A DNA stretch of 64,000 nucleotides from Apostichopus japonicus (Eukaryota; Echinodermata; Holothuroidea; Aspidochirotida; Stichopodidae). The stretch lies in the NCBI RefSeq assembly GCF_037975245.1, contig NC_092569.1, forward strand, positions 8,578,501-8,642,500, given 5' to 3'. The notes beneath the pieces are model-generated. The model ran no database searches. It worked only from the letters and a program-made list of their open reading frames with translations, and was not told the origin of the DNA. The first letter of the stretch is position 1; the number at the start of each line of letters is the position of its first letter. Below are positions 43,519-57,359 of this stretch, piece by piece. A program made the translations under genes and the position numbers.

Positions 43519-46430
43519 TCATGGTGTTGGGTCATCATCTTTGTCTTTGGTTCCATGCTTCAAAATTCTGGTAAATTCTCTGAAATCAAAGAGGCCATCT
43601 TTGATTGGAGCCTCACGGTAAATCTCATCCACTTCTTCATCAGTAAAGCGATCTCCCATTGTTGTAAGAAGCTCACGTAAATAATCTTCCTGTATCTTTC
43701 CTGTTAAATGAAAGAAAAAATAACTCAGAGATCAGAAAAAGTGAGTAACTAAATCCACTCCCACTCAACATGTAGAAGTTATTACCATTAATAAACATTA
43801 GACACCATCAGTATGCTTTCCCATTCATGATTTGGATACTAATTTTGAATTGCAGCGAACAGTTTCTTTTCTGGTAATTAATCCTTTTCCTGCTCAGGGT
43901 AAGTTGAACAAAGCTTAACGTGACAGGTTTTAACCTTTAAGAAACCTAATTGAGCAAGTAGCTATGTACAGTGTACACAGGTGCAAAGATGTGTTACAGT
44001 TCTTGTACACAGGTACCGTATTTTTCTATCCTGCTACAAAATTAATTCTTCTTATTTATTCCCTCTTTATTTGAGATTATTGAATGATTTGTCAAAAATA
44101 TGCTAATACGTAATTTGTGGTAAGGATGAAAGCTAAGCCTAGTCATTATGACTCAGTGGCTTCAATTTAATCTTTTCCACATATAAAAGGCTTACAGTAA
44201 TGTAAATAGGCTTATCACTGGCATCTCCAATCCTAACTGTCCATGTAAGAGCTCATGAAGCTTTGTGATTCCTTGCCATATAATTTGCTCAATGATCCAA
44301 TTAACTATCTGACTAAAGTATGTGAGACTAATTTGTCCAAGAATTAAGTGAAAACCAGAAAAGATCAGAGACAGCATACCAGCTCTGCCAGCAACCATCA
44401 CTTTTAGTAATTGTTATTAATGAATGACATGACAATGTTATTCAGAGATATATTTAACGACTGATTGCCAAACCCAATTCATCTAGAATAAATCACAGAG
44501 AATAAAGACAATTTAAAGACCTGTTGACCCTTTGAAGCTGAGAGTGTGAAAACTGATAGGGGCAATTTGAATATATGTTAAAATCACTGACCACAAGGGT
44601 ATCAACTCTTTGAAGCAGATTTCATTCATGGATGACTATGTACAATTGAAGACCCACTGTATTGTATTTGAGCCTCTTCCCAAAACTATATAATGAACTG
44701 AAGTTGACCAAGCTATGTTCACCATTTTTTTTCTATAGCATCAGAGAACTCACACATTAATTGCACCTTTAATTTGAGTTAAATATTTACAAGGGTTCCA
44801 GACTTTGACTCCTGCTGGCATAATGTGACTATTGTGACTATTGTGACATTGACCCTCTACCAACTTCAATAGCTGGATCTTCATACTAAGCATTAATTAA
44901 GTTCAACAAAGATTACTTTTCGAGTTTTCCTGTTTAAAAGGTTTCAGACTTTGACATAAATGTTGACCACAAATGACCTTTGACCTGCATCAATTGCAAC
45001 AGGGTTCTTTCACTCACCAAGATTTACTGTTGGGGTTTATGTGTTTACAAGCTGTCCACACACCTAATGCAAGCATATTGTACACAAAATCATTGGATGT
45101 ATTGGTTATTGGGTGTACATATATTAACAATGTGGCAATCTTCCTTACCAGATTGTTCTTCGTCAAAACAAGAAAAGGCATTAAATATCACATCTTCCGG
45201 GTCCGTGCCATTTAGTTTTTCACCAAATAATGTTAAAAACATTGTGAAATTGATAGGACCGGGTGCCTCTTTCATCATATCCTCCAAGTAGGCATCTGAC
45301 GGGTTTTTACCTGCAAACAATGATAAAGACATGTAAGACATGTGAGATTCAGAACAACAATAACTAGCACTACATATTTCATGTATCGGTAACACTAATT
45401 ATTCAGCAGGGTTAATTAATTCCACCATCAAACTTGATGGATTTATTCAAGCAAATTGAGATGGCTTAGCTGTGAGTTTCCTGAAGTTAAAAAACAGTGT
45501 TGGCTTTACAAAATACTGTTGTGTAGTTTGTTGAGACTCTAGTCTTGCTTCATTAAAATGCACCCAGTTTAAACAATTTAGTATAGACTGCTATGCTTCA
45601 AAGCATTTGTACTGACAATATGAATATCCCGTTTAAATATTCAGATAAACAGGCAGCATGGAGTATTAGTGTTAGTTCTGGCTGTAAATATATGGTAAGG
45701 TCATCTGCATGAATTGCACATGTATGTGAATTTGGCAAATACCAGACAGAGAGTCACCTGAGTGTACATAATATTAATAAAAGACCAAACTAGAAATTCA
45801 TCTGTGATATTTCATGACAGTGCAAATGCAGAACAGACTTTGAATTCAACACTACAGTATGAGTATAACATTATGTGGTTTATGTGCACTCCTGGATTCC
45901 TGCTATCTAAGCTATTACTTTAACAGCATCTTAGTTCAATCTCATAGAACTTGAGAAAAGCAACGGCTTTTGAGTATTTAGTTGGAAAAGTATTTTAACT
46001 CGAAAACACCTGTATTGACAGAATCTGGACAGCAGACCACTGTGAAAATCACCTAGTAAAAGAAAAATACTTTTTGTGACTTAAGTACAGTAACATCTTT
46101 CAACCTGAAGTACAAAACAAACTATGTAACCCACCACAGCATCCACAGTTGTGAATTTGATAAGTGCCCAAAGGACCGCCAGGAATTAATGGATGTACAA
46201 ACAACAGTCCCCCCCCCCCCGGTTAAGTTTGTTATTATCTTACCCAGAGAGGCCAGAATATCATGAAGGTCTTCCTTGTCAATGAATCCATCTTTGTTCT
46301 CATCAATCATGTTGAAAGCTTCTTTGAACTCTTGGATCTGTGTCTGATCAAACATCGCAAACACATTGGATGTTGCACGTTGGGCACGCTTCTTTGTGCG
46401 TCCCTTGCTCTTGGTTTTGCTGCTGGCCAT
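43519..46430 (-). CDS. Myosin regulatory light chain, canonical non-muscle/smooth type, 176 aa
   Basis: Exons 46430-46244, 45310-45149 and 43700-43519 join in phase to 176 aa. The N-terminus is basic ([11 protein letters not shown]) and ends in [12 protein letters not shown], with the MLCK-type Thr20/Ser21 pair (Thr18/Ser19 in usual numbering) and Arg at -3. The EF-hand 1 loop [12 protein letters not shown] is intact. [47 protein letters not shown] and [15 protein letters not shown] follow the family closely to the end. This is the MYL9/MYL12/spaghetti-squash type: phosphorylation of the Ser activates myosin II assembly and motor activity. The ATG follows a tttcttcag acceptor 16 bases upstream, so the 5' UTR is split. 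A distal first exon near 55160-55290 is a candidate. Confidence 0.97.
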
Positions 46431-49279
46431 GTTTTACCTCAAACTGAAGAAAAGAAGAAACTTATGTTAAGGAATTGGTGGAGCTGATTGTTCTGCATTT
46501 CAAAGCAACAAACTTTATAGAGTACATTTACTGTAACATAAAGACACTGCCCAGAACTTCTGTATGACAGGCTGGAATAATATATGACATGCTCAAATAC
46601 TGTACCACCACCGTTCTCCAATTGTCTTTACCCTAAAAGTACTTTGACATCCACCTCCCTCTGCAACTCCAGTAATTTTGTCCTTCCTTTTCTACTATAG
46701 TAGTACATACTTTTGTCAATCCCAGATCCAAACCTACGTTTTCTTCCTTCAATTTAACAAGCATTATACAACAGCAGCGGGTCTGTGTGCTTCAACATCT
46801 TATTCACAGCCGACAGGCCGGACAGGGTAAAGATACAGAAGGGTAGAGATTGTCATCCGTTCAGCTACTTACATCATACAGTACTGTTGATCTGTTAAGT
46901 TGAGTGTCACAGCACATATATATGTTTAATATTATGTTAATATTAGAACTACGTATTTTATTTAGATGATATAATTCACTTCAAACATTTTAAAAGAATA
47001 TCAACTTAAAGCTCGTGCAAAGATTAATGGCATAAGGGACACCAGCTTCATTGCAACTTTTACACATCAAAGACTCCACATGTGTTGACTGCATTATTAT
47101 CAGTACAGTATGTTGCAAAGTTGCATGCAACCACTTCAAAAATGTTGTTGTGCATCCCAAACTACAGTAGTAAGTCTTGCTTACCTGTACACACACAGTT
47201 AAGTACAGAAAATTGCTTTTGCATAAGTAATCTCTGTATTTACTGTATATAGGATTTAAACTTGTTCTTAGGTTTTCCTGGGAACTGCTACTTGAGCAGT
47301 TCTATGAGATTCATCTCAAACCATGAAACTTACATTACAGCGTAAGACATACCCAGAAAGCCAGCAGGCAGTGATTCATTGCTACATGTTACAGTACTTA
47401 CAGTATGTACAATATGAGTATACTGTGCAGACAGTTTTAAACTTACAGTAAAAAGGTGGATCCACATTTTTCTTTTGTAGTTATCATGTCAACAAGGTTG
47501 ACAAAGTTTGAACTCAAACCTCAAATGACTTTTGACCACCACAGAAAACATTACACATCAATGATCTTACACTCAATAAAGTCTATCTATATACTGTACT
47601 AAGTATGAAGTTCATCCAAGCTTTACCTTTGGAGTCATCATATTAAAATTGTTGACCTTCATAAAAAAACAATACGATTATTAAACTTAGGTGTGGCATA
47701 CCCAGCATTAAGTTCATCCTACAGTAATACTTTAATAGTAATCTGTTTGTAATCACTGTTTCAGACTCTTATATTTTGACCTCAAATGACATTTGACCTC
47801 CAAGTGTAAGGTACAGTACTACAATACACCTTGTATTCAATAAGGTGGATCCACTTACTGTACCCATGGAGTTATAAACAGCTCCATGCTGTACCAAGGA
47901 CAAATTACATCCAGGCTTTGAATGTGAAGTTATTGAGGTTACAAGGTTATCAGTCTCTGACTGTTGACCTCAAATCTACTTTGATTTCAACAAAAGACAT
48001 TAGGGTTCTTCTGCTCACTAAAGTGGAGTGAACAATGGGTATGAGGACCATTCAAGCTTTACTTTTGATGTTGTTATATTTCACGTACAATGTTTTAGAC
48101 TTTGACCTCTATTGTAAAATTGTTGATAGCCACAGGTCACAATAGGGTTCTTTTACTTGTTATATGTTTCAACATACCAAGTATAGAGATAAACCACCAT
48201 GCAACTTTAATACATCAACACAAAGAAGCTTCCTAATTGTCTTCTGCCAGAAAAAAAAAAATGTAATGTGCAAGGTTTCTTCCATGGTACTTCAACCAGC
48301 TGATTCATTTGGAATCTAGCACCTCCCATCATGCACATACTAATGTTAGTTACAGTATTTTAAACACCTTGCAACAACACCAAACAGGTCTGCATCTACA
48401 TTGTAGTTGTTCCACAGGATAAAATGCTTTGGTCCTTTGGATCAAACCATTGGAGTAAGTGCTATTGTGATCTGTGTTAACCTAGGAGGTACATATCTAT
48501 GCAGGGACAAACTACACTACCAGATAGACTTGAACTTGAATTAAAAGTTACACCACAATCCAGTTTTAACATGACCATTAGACTTTTAGAGATAAACAAT
48601 TAATACAGTACATGAAATATGAAATGAATCCCATTCCTTAATAATATGGAATTGGTTGAAACGTTTTCTTCTACATATATACTGTACAGTATATTCTCCT
48701 TGGTCCGTCTTATTAAGCTCACAAACCGAAGTCAATAAATATTCAAATGTCAGCTCTTTCATTTGAGTGATTGCTTACTTTTCTAAATTTGGTATTTTAT
48801 TCATCAAGTTTGTAACATTGTTTCCATGTCCCATCAAGCTGCTCATCCCAATAGAAATGCAGAGCAGTTCATTACATTACTGTAACACATACTGTACTGT
48901 AGGCAATCAATGCCAGTCATAGCCTTCAGATGAACAGTTCTGTACTGAGAGTCTATTGTGTAGTAGGATATAATACAATGCAATTAGCTTTACAGTAAAG
49001 TAGGGTAAAGGTTGGTTCAAGCATGGAGGTAAAAACAGATGGTTCAAGTATGGAGCTTCAGGACAATATAGTTCAGCTGCAACTGTGAGTTGTCCTGGTG
49101 ATTAAGGTACTTCAGGAATGTTCCTCGTGCATTCAGGAAAATAAATTGATGTGTTTCCTTGGTTAATGATTAAATGAGTTTTCTTTAAGCCTCCAGCAAA
49201 AGTACAGCTTATCCTGTTTACAAATTAATGAACATGTTTGTAGAATGGATGTAGGAGATGGGACATGACAGGGATTTTA

Positions 49280-49925
49280 CTGTAATACATGACTAACTAG
49301 TGCTTGTTCCTCTATTCCTATATTAACTGAAGGTACAGTTCTGTATATATACTGTAGTGAGTGAGTGTACTGTAATACATGACTAACTACTTGCTGTGAT
49401 GCATTTTCTTTCAATTTTACCAAATTGGTGTTTGTCTGTTGTAGGTTGCAGCCTTACCCTAACCTAGGCTAATCATAAGTTAGCCTAGGGGACACTTGGT
49501 GGGAGTGAGCTCAGTACAGTTAATGTTTGCTCCTCTATTATCTGATGGTACAGTTCTGTATATACTGTAGTGAGTGTACTGTAATACATGACTACGTAAC
49601 TAGTGTGCTCAGTACAGTCAATGTTTGCTCCTCTATTCCTATGTTATCTGATGATACAGTACTGTATATACTGTAGTGAGTGAGTGTACTGTAATACATG
49701 AGTACGTAACTAGTGTGCTCAGTACAGTCAATGTTTGCTCCTCTATTCCTATGTTATCTGATGATACAGTACTGTATATACTGTAGTGAGTAAGTGTACT
49801 GTAATACATGACTACGTAACTAGTGTGCTCAGTGCAGTCAATGTTTGCTCCTCTATTCCTATGTTATCTGATGATACAGTACTGTACACGTACTGTATAT
49901 ACTGTAGTGAGTGTACATGACTAAC
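49280..49925. repeat. 110-bp tandem repeat, about five irregular copies
   Basis: CTGTAATACATGACTA recurs near 49280, 49370, 49579, 49689 and 49800. The later copies are 110 bases apart and share GCTCAGTACAGTCAATG, TTGCTCCTCTATTCCTATG and CAGTACTGTATATACTGTAG. Confidence 0.9.
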
Positions 49926-51159
49926 TACAGTAGCTATCTGAGTATAAATCCACATAAGTACAGTACTTAATAGTAAAGTTTTACAGGTACCACAAATACA
50001 CAAGCATTATGCAGTAGTCTCAAAGCACTGCACACATTAACCTCAGTCACCTTATACAGTAGTCACTGATCAGAAGAATTCTTCAAAGAATTGTCATGCA
50101 CCACTCCAAGCTTGGGTCAGGCAGGATGGAATATTTCACTCACCTATTGGAGAACACCTCAGCAGCAGTCCTATGGTTTCCGTTGCAATCAATATCTTGG
50201 ACAATAGTGTTCACATAAAGTAAACTGCATACAGTACAACAGTATATTAATCTTTCTAATGCACCTCAGTCATTGGAAGACAAAGTTTTTGTTTCTATTC
50301 ACTTTTACGATACCAAACATTGCTAGATTCAATGTCACTTGAACATTGAAGAATGTTTAATACAGTGCTGTAAACATGAGCCCATCACAGTAAGTTTTTT
50401 TCTACTGAATGTAGAGTTGCTCTTGTAAGGAAAGACTTACAATAATGGACTATCTGTTAGATTCAGTAGTCCAGCATGTTTAATTTAATTGATGAGCCTC
50501 AGATGTTTAAGGGGTCCTTTCTCAAATCTAAAACTATCAGACCACATCATGGACTAAAGGCAGTGTTTTGTATTAGTCCACAAGACCACAACACATCAAA
50601 TATTGTCATCATTTAAGCTTACAAAAGCTGTGATCCAAAACACTCTTAAACTGTACTGTACTTCAGGGTTTTACCAAGGAGCAAAGGTCTACTCAAGACT
50701 GAATACAGTAACAGTCAGGACAATTTCTGTAACAATCTTAGTGATGTCCCTTAAAAGTATTGTTTTACCGATTTTATCTGTTACAGAATTGGAATCAGCC
50801 AGATCATTATACATTCAGTAAAGAATCAGGATCTGTAAAATTTGTAAGCGCCACAGATTACTGAAACTCATTTTGTTGATATCTAGTACAAGTTAATAAA
50901 GAAATCTGTTAGATCACCTTGGCATCACTACAAAATGAAATTATTACTTAAAGACAGTCTGCAATGTTTGCTAGACTCAATAAAGACCACAATGCTGCTC
51001 AAGATGAACTTGATGCAAATTACATTTAAAGTTAGAATTACTGTAAGTATATGTACAGCACACAGGCAGAGTGTGTACAGTACTTCCTCTGGTTACAGTA
51101 TTTGAGTGGAGCTCCAATCTCATGATCAGTACTGAACCCCAGAAACAATCTGATTAACA

Positions 51160-51318
51160 GTTGTAGTACTCAGGTACATAAAGTATAGTGTAGTACTCAG
51201 GTACTGTACATAAAGTATAGTGTAGTACTCAGGTACTGTACATAAAGTATAGTGTAGTACTCAGGTACTGTACATAAAGTATAGTGTAGTACTCAGGTAC
51301 TGCACATAAAGTATAGTG
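51160..51318. repeat. 32-bp minisatellite, about five copies
   Basis: AGTGTAGTACTCAGGTACTG followed by TACATAAAGTAT, at 51187, 51219 and onward with a 32-base period. Confidence 0.93.
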
Positions 51319-54300
51319 ACTACAGTCAGTTTTGTTCCATACATGTCACTTGATACCTGTACAGTATGTACATGATATACTGCTGTGAACCATTACATCT
51401 TGACATTTCGTAACTAATGTGACTATATGTGTAAACACTCACTACAGAGAGAATAGCAAACTGGTACAGTAGGCATGGCTTGGATAACCATCAGTTCATT
51501 TCTGTTTATGAAACCAAATCCATACAGTACACCTAGGCCATCTGTGTCATGATCACAATCTCTAATTGTTTAATTTTCAGGAATGTCTGATATTCAAGAT
51601 CAGATTGAGACTCAGGGTCAGATTGAGACTCAGGGTCACTTTGCTCTCTGTGGTTACCGCATGAGTAAAAGCAACAGTATGTTACCCTGTACTGCCACAG
51701 CTAACAATCAGCAATATAATGCCACTGTACAGTACACCTGCAGTAGTACAGTACTAACTTCAAACTACAGTAGTTTTGGCATGCATTACAGCAGAAGTTC
51801 TGTTGTATAAATTTAAAAGTAGATGAAAGACCCTACTGTACATTTAGTTCACAATTACAGTGGAAATGAAACAATATTGTGCTGAAAACTGCGTGCATTC
51901 AAACTACAGTACAGTACTATGGACACCTTGCCCCTTATTCCGTACATTGTTGTGTGTGATAATCTCATTAAAAATCTGTTGAAATATTTCGAAAAGCTCG
52001 TTTCCTTTCCAAGATATACACATTTGAAGTTTGATAAATACGTGCCCTTAAAGTTAACTCCTAATTACAAGCCCACATGTATCATTGAGTAATGTGATGT
52101 TCCTCACTTCAAAGGAAGACAATGAACTATTTCAAAAAGCCACTCCCTTTACAGTACATCATACCTATTTGCATAATTAACTAATTAATGTTTATTCATA
52201 AAAAACTAGAACAAAGAAAAGACTTGTAAACTGGTCAATCTTTGATGGATTTTGCTATTTTCATGGTTTCTTATGGTTATTAGACTGATTTAGACAATGT
52301 TGTTCATACTATAGGTGTCTGTAGACCTTTAACAGCATACAGGTAATACCCAAATAAAATGGAACCGTATGAAATTAATTTTGTTTTCTTTATTCATACT
52401 ATTCTTTAAAAAAAAAGCCCTCTCAGACTGTCACTCACAATTTCAGTGTGTCCTAGAGAAAGCCTTACCCAACACAGTTTGGGTTTGCTCCTAAGATGTT
52501 GACGTCATACTGTACAGGCATCACCTTCATATGTACTGTATTTAACATTGCAGACCGTGAAGGGAAATAGTTTGCTTGCTCTTTCCCTTAGTAAGGTACA
52601 CTGGTACAGTACAGTAAAATACAGTGAAAACATACAAGGAAGTACGTCACATATGACATTGCTCTGAGCCACACAACTGTGTTTAGTGGCCTAACCAGCA
52701 ATTCTTAGCGAGCAGTCTCTGTTGCATGAATATTATCTTTACAAGCTGGTATCTTACCTATCAGTGACCAAGACAAGAGAAATTAAAGAAAGAAAGAAAG
52801 ACAAACACACATATAAAGTATCAATACACAAAGCAGAACTAGCTGGACTGATTGTTTAGAATTTATAAATGTGACCATCCAGTGTGAATGTTGTACCTAC
52901 TCCACAAACTTAACAGTCTGTAAAATGTAAAACCAACCTAGTGAGGAGAGCAAAACTTGGACTGCTGAGAGAAAGCAACAGTATGAACTTACTGTCCATA
53001 GGACTTCGCATACAGAGCCATATAACACTGAGTAATTGATTACCATACAGTACTTTGACAGTGTAAAGCACCACTTAAAATACAGCATACATGTTCAACT
53101 TTGCAGCCCTGTATCAAACATTTGCTATATATTTGCTAAATTACCAGTTATATAAGATATATGTAAAGCAAGTTAAGCAACACCTCAAAACATTTGAGAA
53201 ATTCATGATATTCAGGAGGAAAGTAGGGGGGCCAGACTTATTCATGTGACAACTGTTTGTCCTGAACACTTACTGTACTCTCCTCCCTATTTGAAGACAA
53301 TAATCATGTGACGTTACCAACTTAGATTAGGAAGATCATTCATTTGATATGAATTATCTTGAAATACTGTAGGAGGTTAAGCAGCCCAATCTTCATCATT
53401 AATTCAAATTGCACTACAATGAAAGTTTTAATGATCTCTGCAGTGCACATAAACTGTGGCATTACTTATAGTATATAGTATACCAAAAATGCAAAACTGC
53501 ATGAAGGTTTGAACACTAACTTACAATAGCCTCCTTTTTTATGAATCTGATCAACACTTCAGGCTTATCTTCTTGAAAATTGGTGTTTACAAAGTACTTT
53601 GACCAATGTTGACCTCAAGTGACTTGCTCAAAGATTGGTAACTGTACAGCATTCAAGGATTACACATGTTTAGGCAACAGTAGTTCTCAAGTAGAACTCA
53701 AGTAATGTAGTTCCTAAAGTGCTAATATTCAACATTGTTCATAAGCATTTGAAAGTATAATCCAAGAAGTTTACAGCAGTACTGTAGAAGAGTTCACCTT
53801 TGTGGCATTTTTTCACTAATATAATTTTGATAACTTTATGGCTACATTTGAAAATATCACGTGCAACCCCTAGTTATAAAATTCTAAGAACTGTTTTGAT
53901 AATCTTAGACTATAGTAGGCACTGCCAGGGATAACCTAAGAATGATGACTCAATTTAGACAGTTAGCCACTCCACGAATGATAAACAATGTGTACATGTC
54001 TTGTACTGAGGTACAGGTGATATACCTAAAATCAAGTCCCATATTGCAATAGCTTTGATTTTATGTTTTATTAACCTGGTACCTACAGTAGGATGCCTAT
54101 GTGAAGATTTGTTCCAACCGTGCTACTAGTTTGACAATCACCTGACTACTGCAATTGCGTGAATTTCCTTAACAATTTAATTCCTTATCCTTTTTCTGTT
54201 AGATAAAAGAATTGCATCAACCCATTAGTGTGCTCATCAATCAATTTGTATTAAACTGAAATGTGTCAATCCATTTGTATTATACTGATGTTCGCCAAGT

Positions 54301-54499
54301 GATTAAGTCAATGGATGTTCTCAAATTATTGAGAACGAAATAACCACTTTGCTGCTGTAAAAAAACTCAAATAGAACAATCCGACAGGCCTGATATTGAA
54401 CATTGATCCAATACTTTCCACATGCTCAGTTCAACGTCAAATTGTGATTGAAGTACCTCTTCAGATTTTTCTGAGTTGATTTGCAAGCTGGATGTATAC

Positions 54500-54720
54500 T
54501 TTGGCCTACCATGTCTTAAAGTGCTGTTATAAATATTCGCTTTATCCTCGCACCATTCCTCATTGGAACGCACTCCCACCTGAACTGAAATCAGCACCAA
54601 ACACCGCCTCCTTCAAGTTCATGCTGGAAAGTCAGCAGCACCATTAAGCAAAACTTGAAGGACTGCACGTCAACAGCCACACCAGGGGCGATTTGTGCAG
54701 TATCAAGACCAATTACCGTA
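54500..54720 (+). pseudogene. 3' end of a CR1/L2/Jockey-like LINE reverse transcriptase ORF
   Basis: In one frame the segment before the stop at about 54648 reads YPRTIPHWNALPPELKSAPN then TASFKFMLES. This closely resembles the W-N-x-L-P...SFK C-terminus of many non-LTR RT proteins. The upstream part is not recognisable, so this is a truncated tail. Confidence 0.65.
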
Positions 54721-55159
54721 AGGCTTCACGTTAGGCCAAGTATACATTTGGCTGTTACTTTGTTAGTGGTTTGCAACATATGATAGGCCTACCCTAGACC
54801 ACAAATTGAAGGTATATGTATGATTCATTCATCAAGCCCATACTCGTTATGTTAGTCACAGTGAATAACCTAACGTAAGAGTTGATACGGCACTTTATTA
54901 CTAGGCCTACGGTCATTAAATCAGAGACTAGCTTAGGCTTGATAAATTCTTATAGTCAATTAATACAATTACGATAGGCACTATTGACAGTATTGTATAC
55001 GCCTTATGTACAGTAGGCTAGCCTATGTAACTTAACGCGGCTTACGGAGCATAGTACGTAGAAGTTAAACTATGATATTACTTACTAGGATAGTGCCAGC
55101 CTAGCATATGAATTTCAAGATGATCTAAATTAAATGAAACGACTTATAATTATTTCACT

Positions 55160-55330
55160 TACCTTTTTTCACAGTTTATGAAAAATTACGACCACTGTGC
55201 TGCTTATGATGATTCTTCAACAGTGTGGTCTAAGGGTGTGTTGTATTGTGTACTACTACTAGACTATAGACAACAGCAGTTACGTACACTTGAAGGTATG
55301 CGTCCAGAGCCGTATATATACGGCTCTGTA
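55160..55330 (-). promoter_or_regulatory. Candidate distal first exon and TATA promoter of the canonical light chain gene
   Basis: On the minus strand a clean donor, GTGAAAAAAG|gtaagtg, lies at 55160. About 150 bases upstream is a palindromic CCGTATATATACGG (about 55311-55324) that can serve as a TATA element. The transcript between them contains no long ORF, as expected for a 5' UTR exon. Linking it to the coding exon at 46430 is inference from orientation and the need for a split 5' UTR. Confidence 0.35.
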
Positions 55331-56229
55331 TGCGTCTTCCGGGTGTCGCCCTCATTTTCGTGGTTTTGTGAACTGCCCATGCGCAGCGAGTCACCTTCCG
55401 GTGTATGTTTATTTGTCAAACGAATTGCTTGAACGTAAACCTGACAAAGTGACATATTATTGTATCGAGTAATCGCCAAACTTCGGAAGTACACCACGGT
55501 TAATATCCATATTTAAAAGAGAGAGTATATAACTATAGAGCATTAACCAAACTGTGCGCATTATGACGACAGGAAATAGTGGTCGATCCTATTCTTGAGT
55601 ATAATGTTTTATTTCTACATCTTATTGTGTCTATAGCTGCTCGTATTTACTCAAGTCAGAAAGACACCGACTGAAAATCATCTGTCAGTTCTCATGTAGA
55701 AAAGAGTATTAATGGCAACGGAATTTAAAATAAAATCAAGAGGATGAAATATTTGCATGTTGACAATTGATTTTCAAGTAAATTTGGCTGTATTGATGAA
55801 CATAAAATGTACACATTGGCAAAATATGTACGAAGAAATGTGTCACGAACTCCTCTTAAACCGATACGACCCCCCGTTAGGACGCAACGTATGGTGTAGG
55901 GTCAAAGGTCACTAGGTAGAGGGTCTATAAGTCATGTTCGTAATGTATTAAATGACACAACGCTAATGTCGGTCAAATGTCACATGATATCATATTGTCG
56001 AAACTGTGCGCCAAAGTCATCCTAAACTCTGTATGACAGATGTACGTCAAAGCCTTTGAAGGGGGTGTTTGCAAAGTCATAGGATAGGATTGTCAGTTAG
56101 TGGAAAAAAGGTTCAGGAAGGATATACAATCCCCATCATGGACCCCATATGAACACAATGTAAACACCAAATCCTATTTCCTGATTCTTAAAATAACCAT
56201 CCAAATAAACATCCAAAGCATTCTTAAAA
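55331..56229. other. Intergenic, nothing recognised
   Basis: Short ORFs on both strands without family resemblance. No array or RNA gene seen. Confidence 0.45.
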
Positions 56230-56660
56230 TAACCACTGTCCAAAGCATTCTCAAAACCTGGAATTTTCAGACAGAACAACGGACTCAGGCAAATCCATTC
56301 ATTCATACACAAACCTCTGAGTTCCTTCCAACTTAATCTACTACAAACTTTCTACAATTTAAGACAATGACCTCTAGTGGTGTTTTTACAGTTGAAAAAA
56401 ATATGAAAAGTCACTAAAACGCAAAGTTATGAAAACCATTGACCATCTCATACCTTGTGCACTTCCTCGTAACTACTCGTAAGCTTACTTGTAGTGTGGC
56501 GACATTGAGAATCCGAGACCTCTCATGATAAACATCGCTGAGTGGGTGACTCCAGATAGTAATACCTCTGTGAACTTCATTATCTTTAGAAATATAAGGA
56601 TTCCAAGCCTGAAGATCATACTCAATGAGGCCTAACCAACTGATTGCACAATCTAACAAT
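56230..56660 (-). pseudogene. LINE reverse transcriptase C-terminal fragment
   Basis: On the minus strand the peptide EYDLQAWNPYISKD (near 56600) corresponds to the EYA/CSxxWNPYxxKD motif of CR1/L2-like RTs. YHERSRILNVATLQ and YEMVNGFHN follow, matching the YEERLxxLNLPTL...YKIVNG segment. A frameshifted TRGHCLKL (about 56370) corresponds to RGHxxKL. Several stops and frame changes show that it is dead. Confidence 0.7.
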
Positions 56661-57359
56661 GATTTCTTTCCTTATAAATCCAAAATTTCTCCTAATTATT
56701 GTCACACTAAGAGCTTATTTATCTTTATCGTGTAGCTGATGATATGACTTCGTAAGTGAGGGCGACATAACGCAAAAACAAATTTTTAAAGACCAAACGC
56801 TGTTTTCGTTGGGTAGGGTGTTGGGATTACTCAATGACTGAAACCATCACATCCAGAGGCGGATGAGACTGTAACTATCTCTATGATTGGTTTTCTTGAC
56901 GTCATACGGTCAATTATTATCAAGGTCAAAGTTCGTAGTGTCTCGTGTGATCTCATCCTCAACTTCAAGATTCGATGGACTTCAGTGCGTGTCTGTCTAA
57001 TCACGTGACAATAGTAGGATGTAAAATACCCCAAACGGTTATATCCCAGATACGAATATAAGTCATTATGTCGTACTAAGTAAGGTCATAAGCTCAAAGG
57101 TCAAACGTAACATCACAATAGAAACCTTCACTTCGAGGTAACCAACTGCATCCATTCGTTGCAACGAAGATATACCTGTTCAAAACTACCCGAAGCTTTT
57201 CGTACATATTTGTAGAATTGTTTGGAACTGGTTTATACATATTTAGCACACTAGTATATTGTATGATCTACTTTGATCAAAGGTTTCTGTGAAGGTATTA
57301 ATCGATAACATCGCACATGTGAAAGTTTCGTACAGGGTGCATCACACAGGTATATGGAA
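56661..57359. other. Intergenic, nothing recognised
   Basis: AT-rich unique sequence between a LINE fragment and the palindromic satellite. No exon or repeat family identified. Confidence 0.4.

Larger units (their letters stand above)
46431..55150 (-). other. Long upstream intron or intergenic region rich in ACAGTA/TACTGT
   Basis: No coding exon supported in this 8.7-kb stretch. It is marked by very frequent ACAGTA, TACTGTA and TACAGTACTGTA words, most visible at 47400-53800, and by the 110-bp and 32-bp tandem repeats listed separately. A LINE tail lies at 54500-54650. If the candidate first exon at 55160 is right, this is intron 1 of the canonical light chain gene. Confidence 0.5.

Noticed and set aside
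43471-43680. Plus-strand ORF over the last light chain exon
   Set aside because: It is the antisense shadow of the canonical light chain exon 43700-43519.
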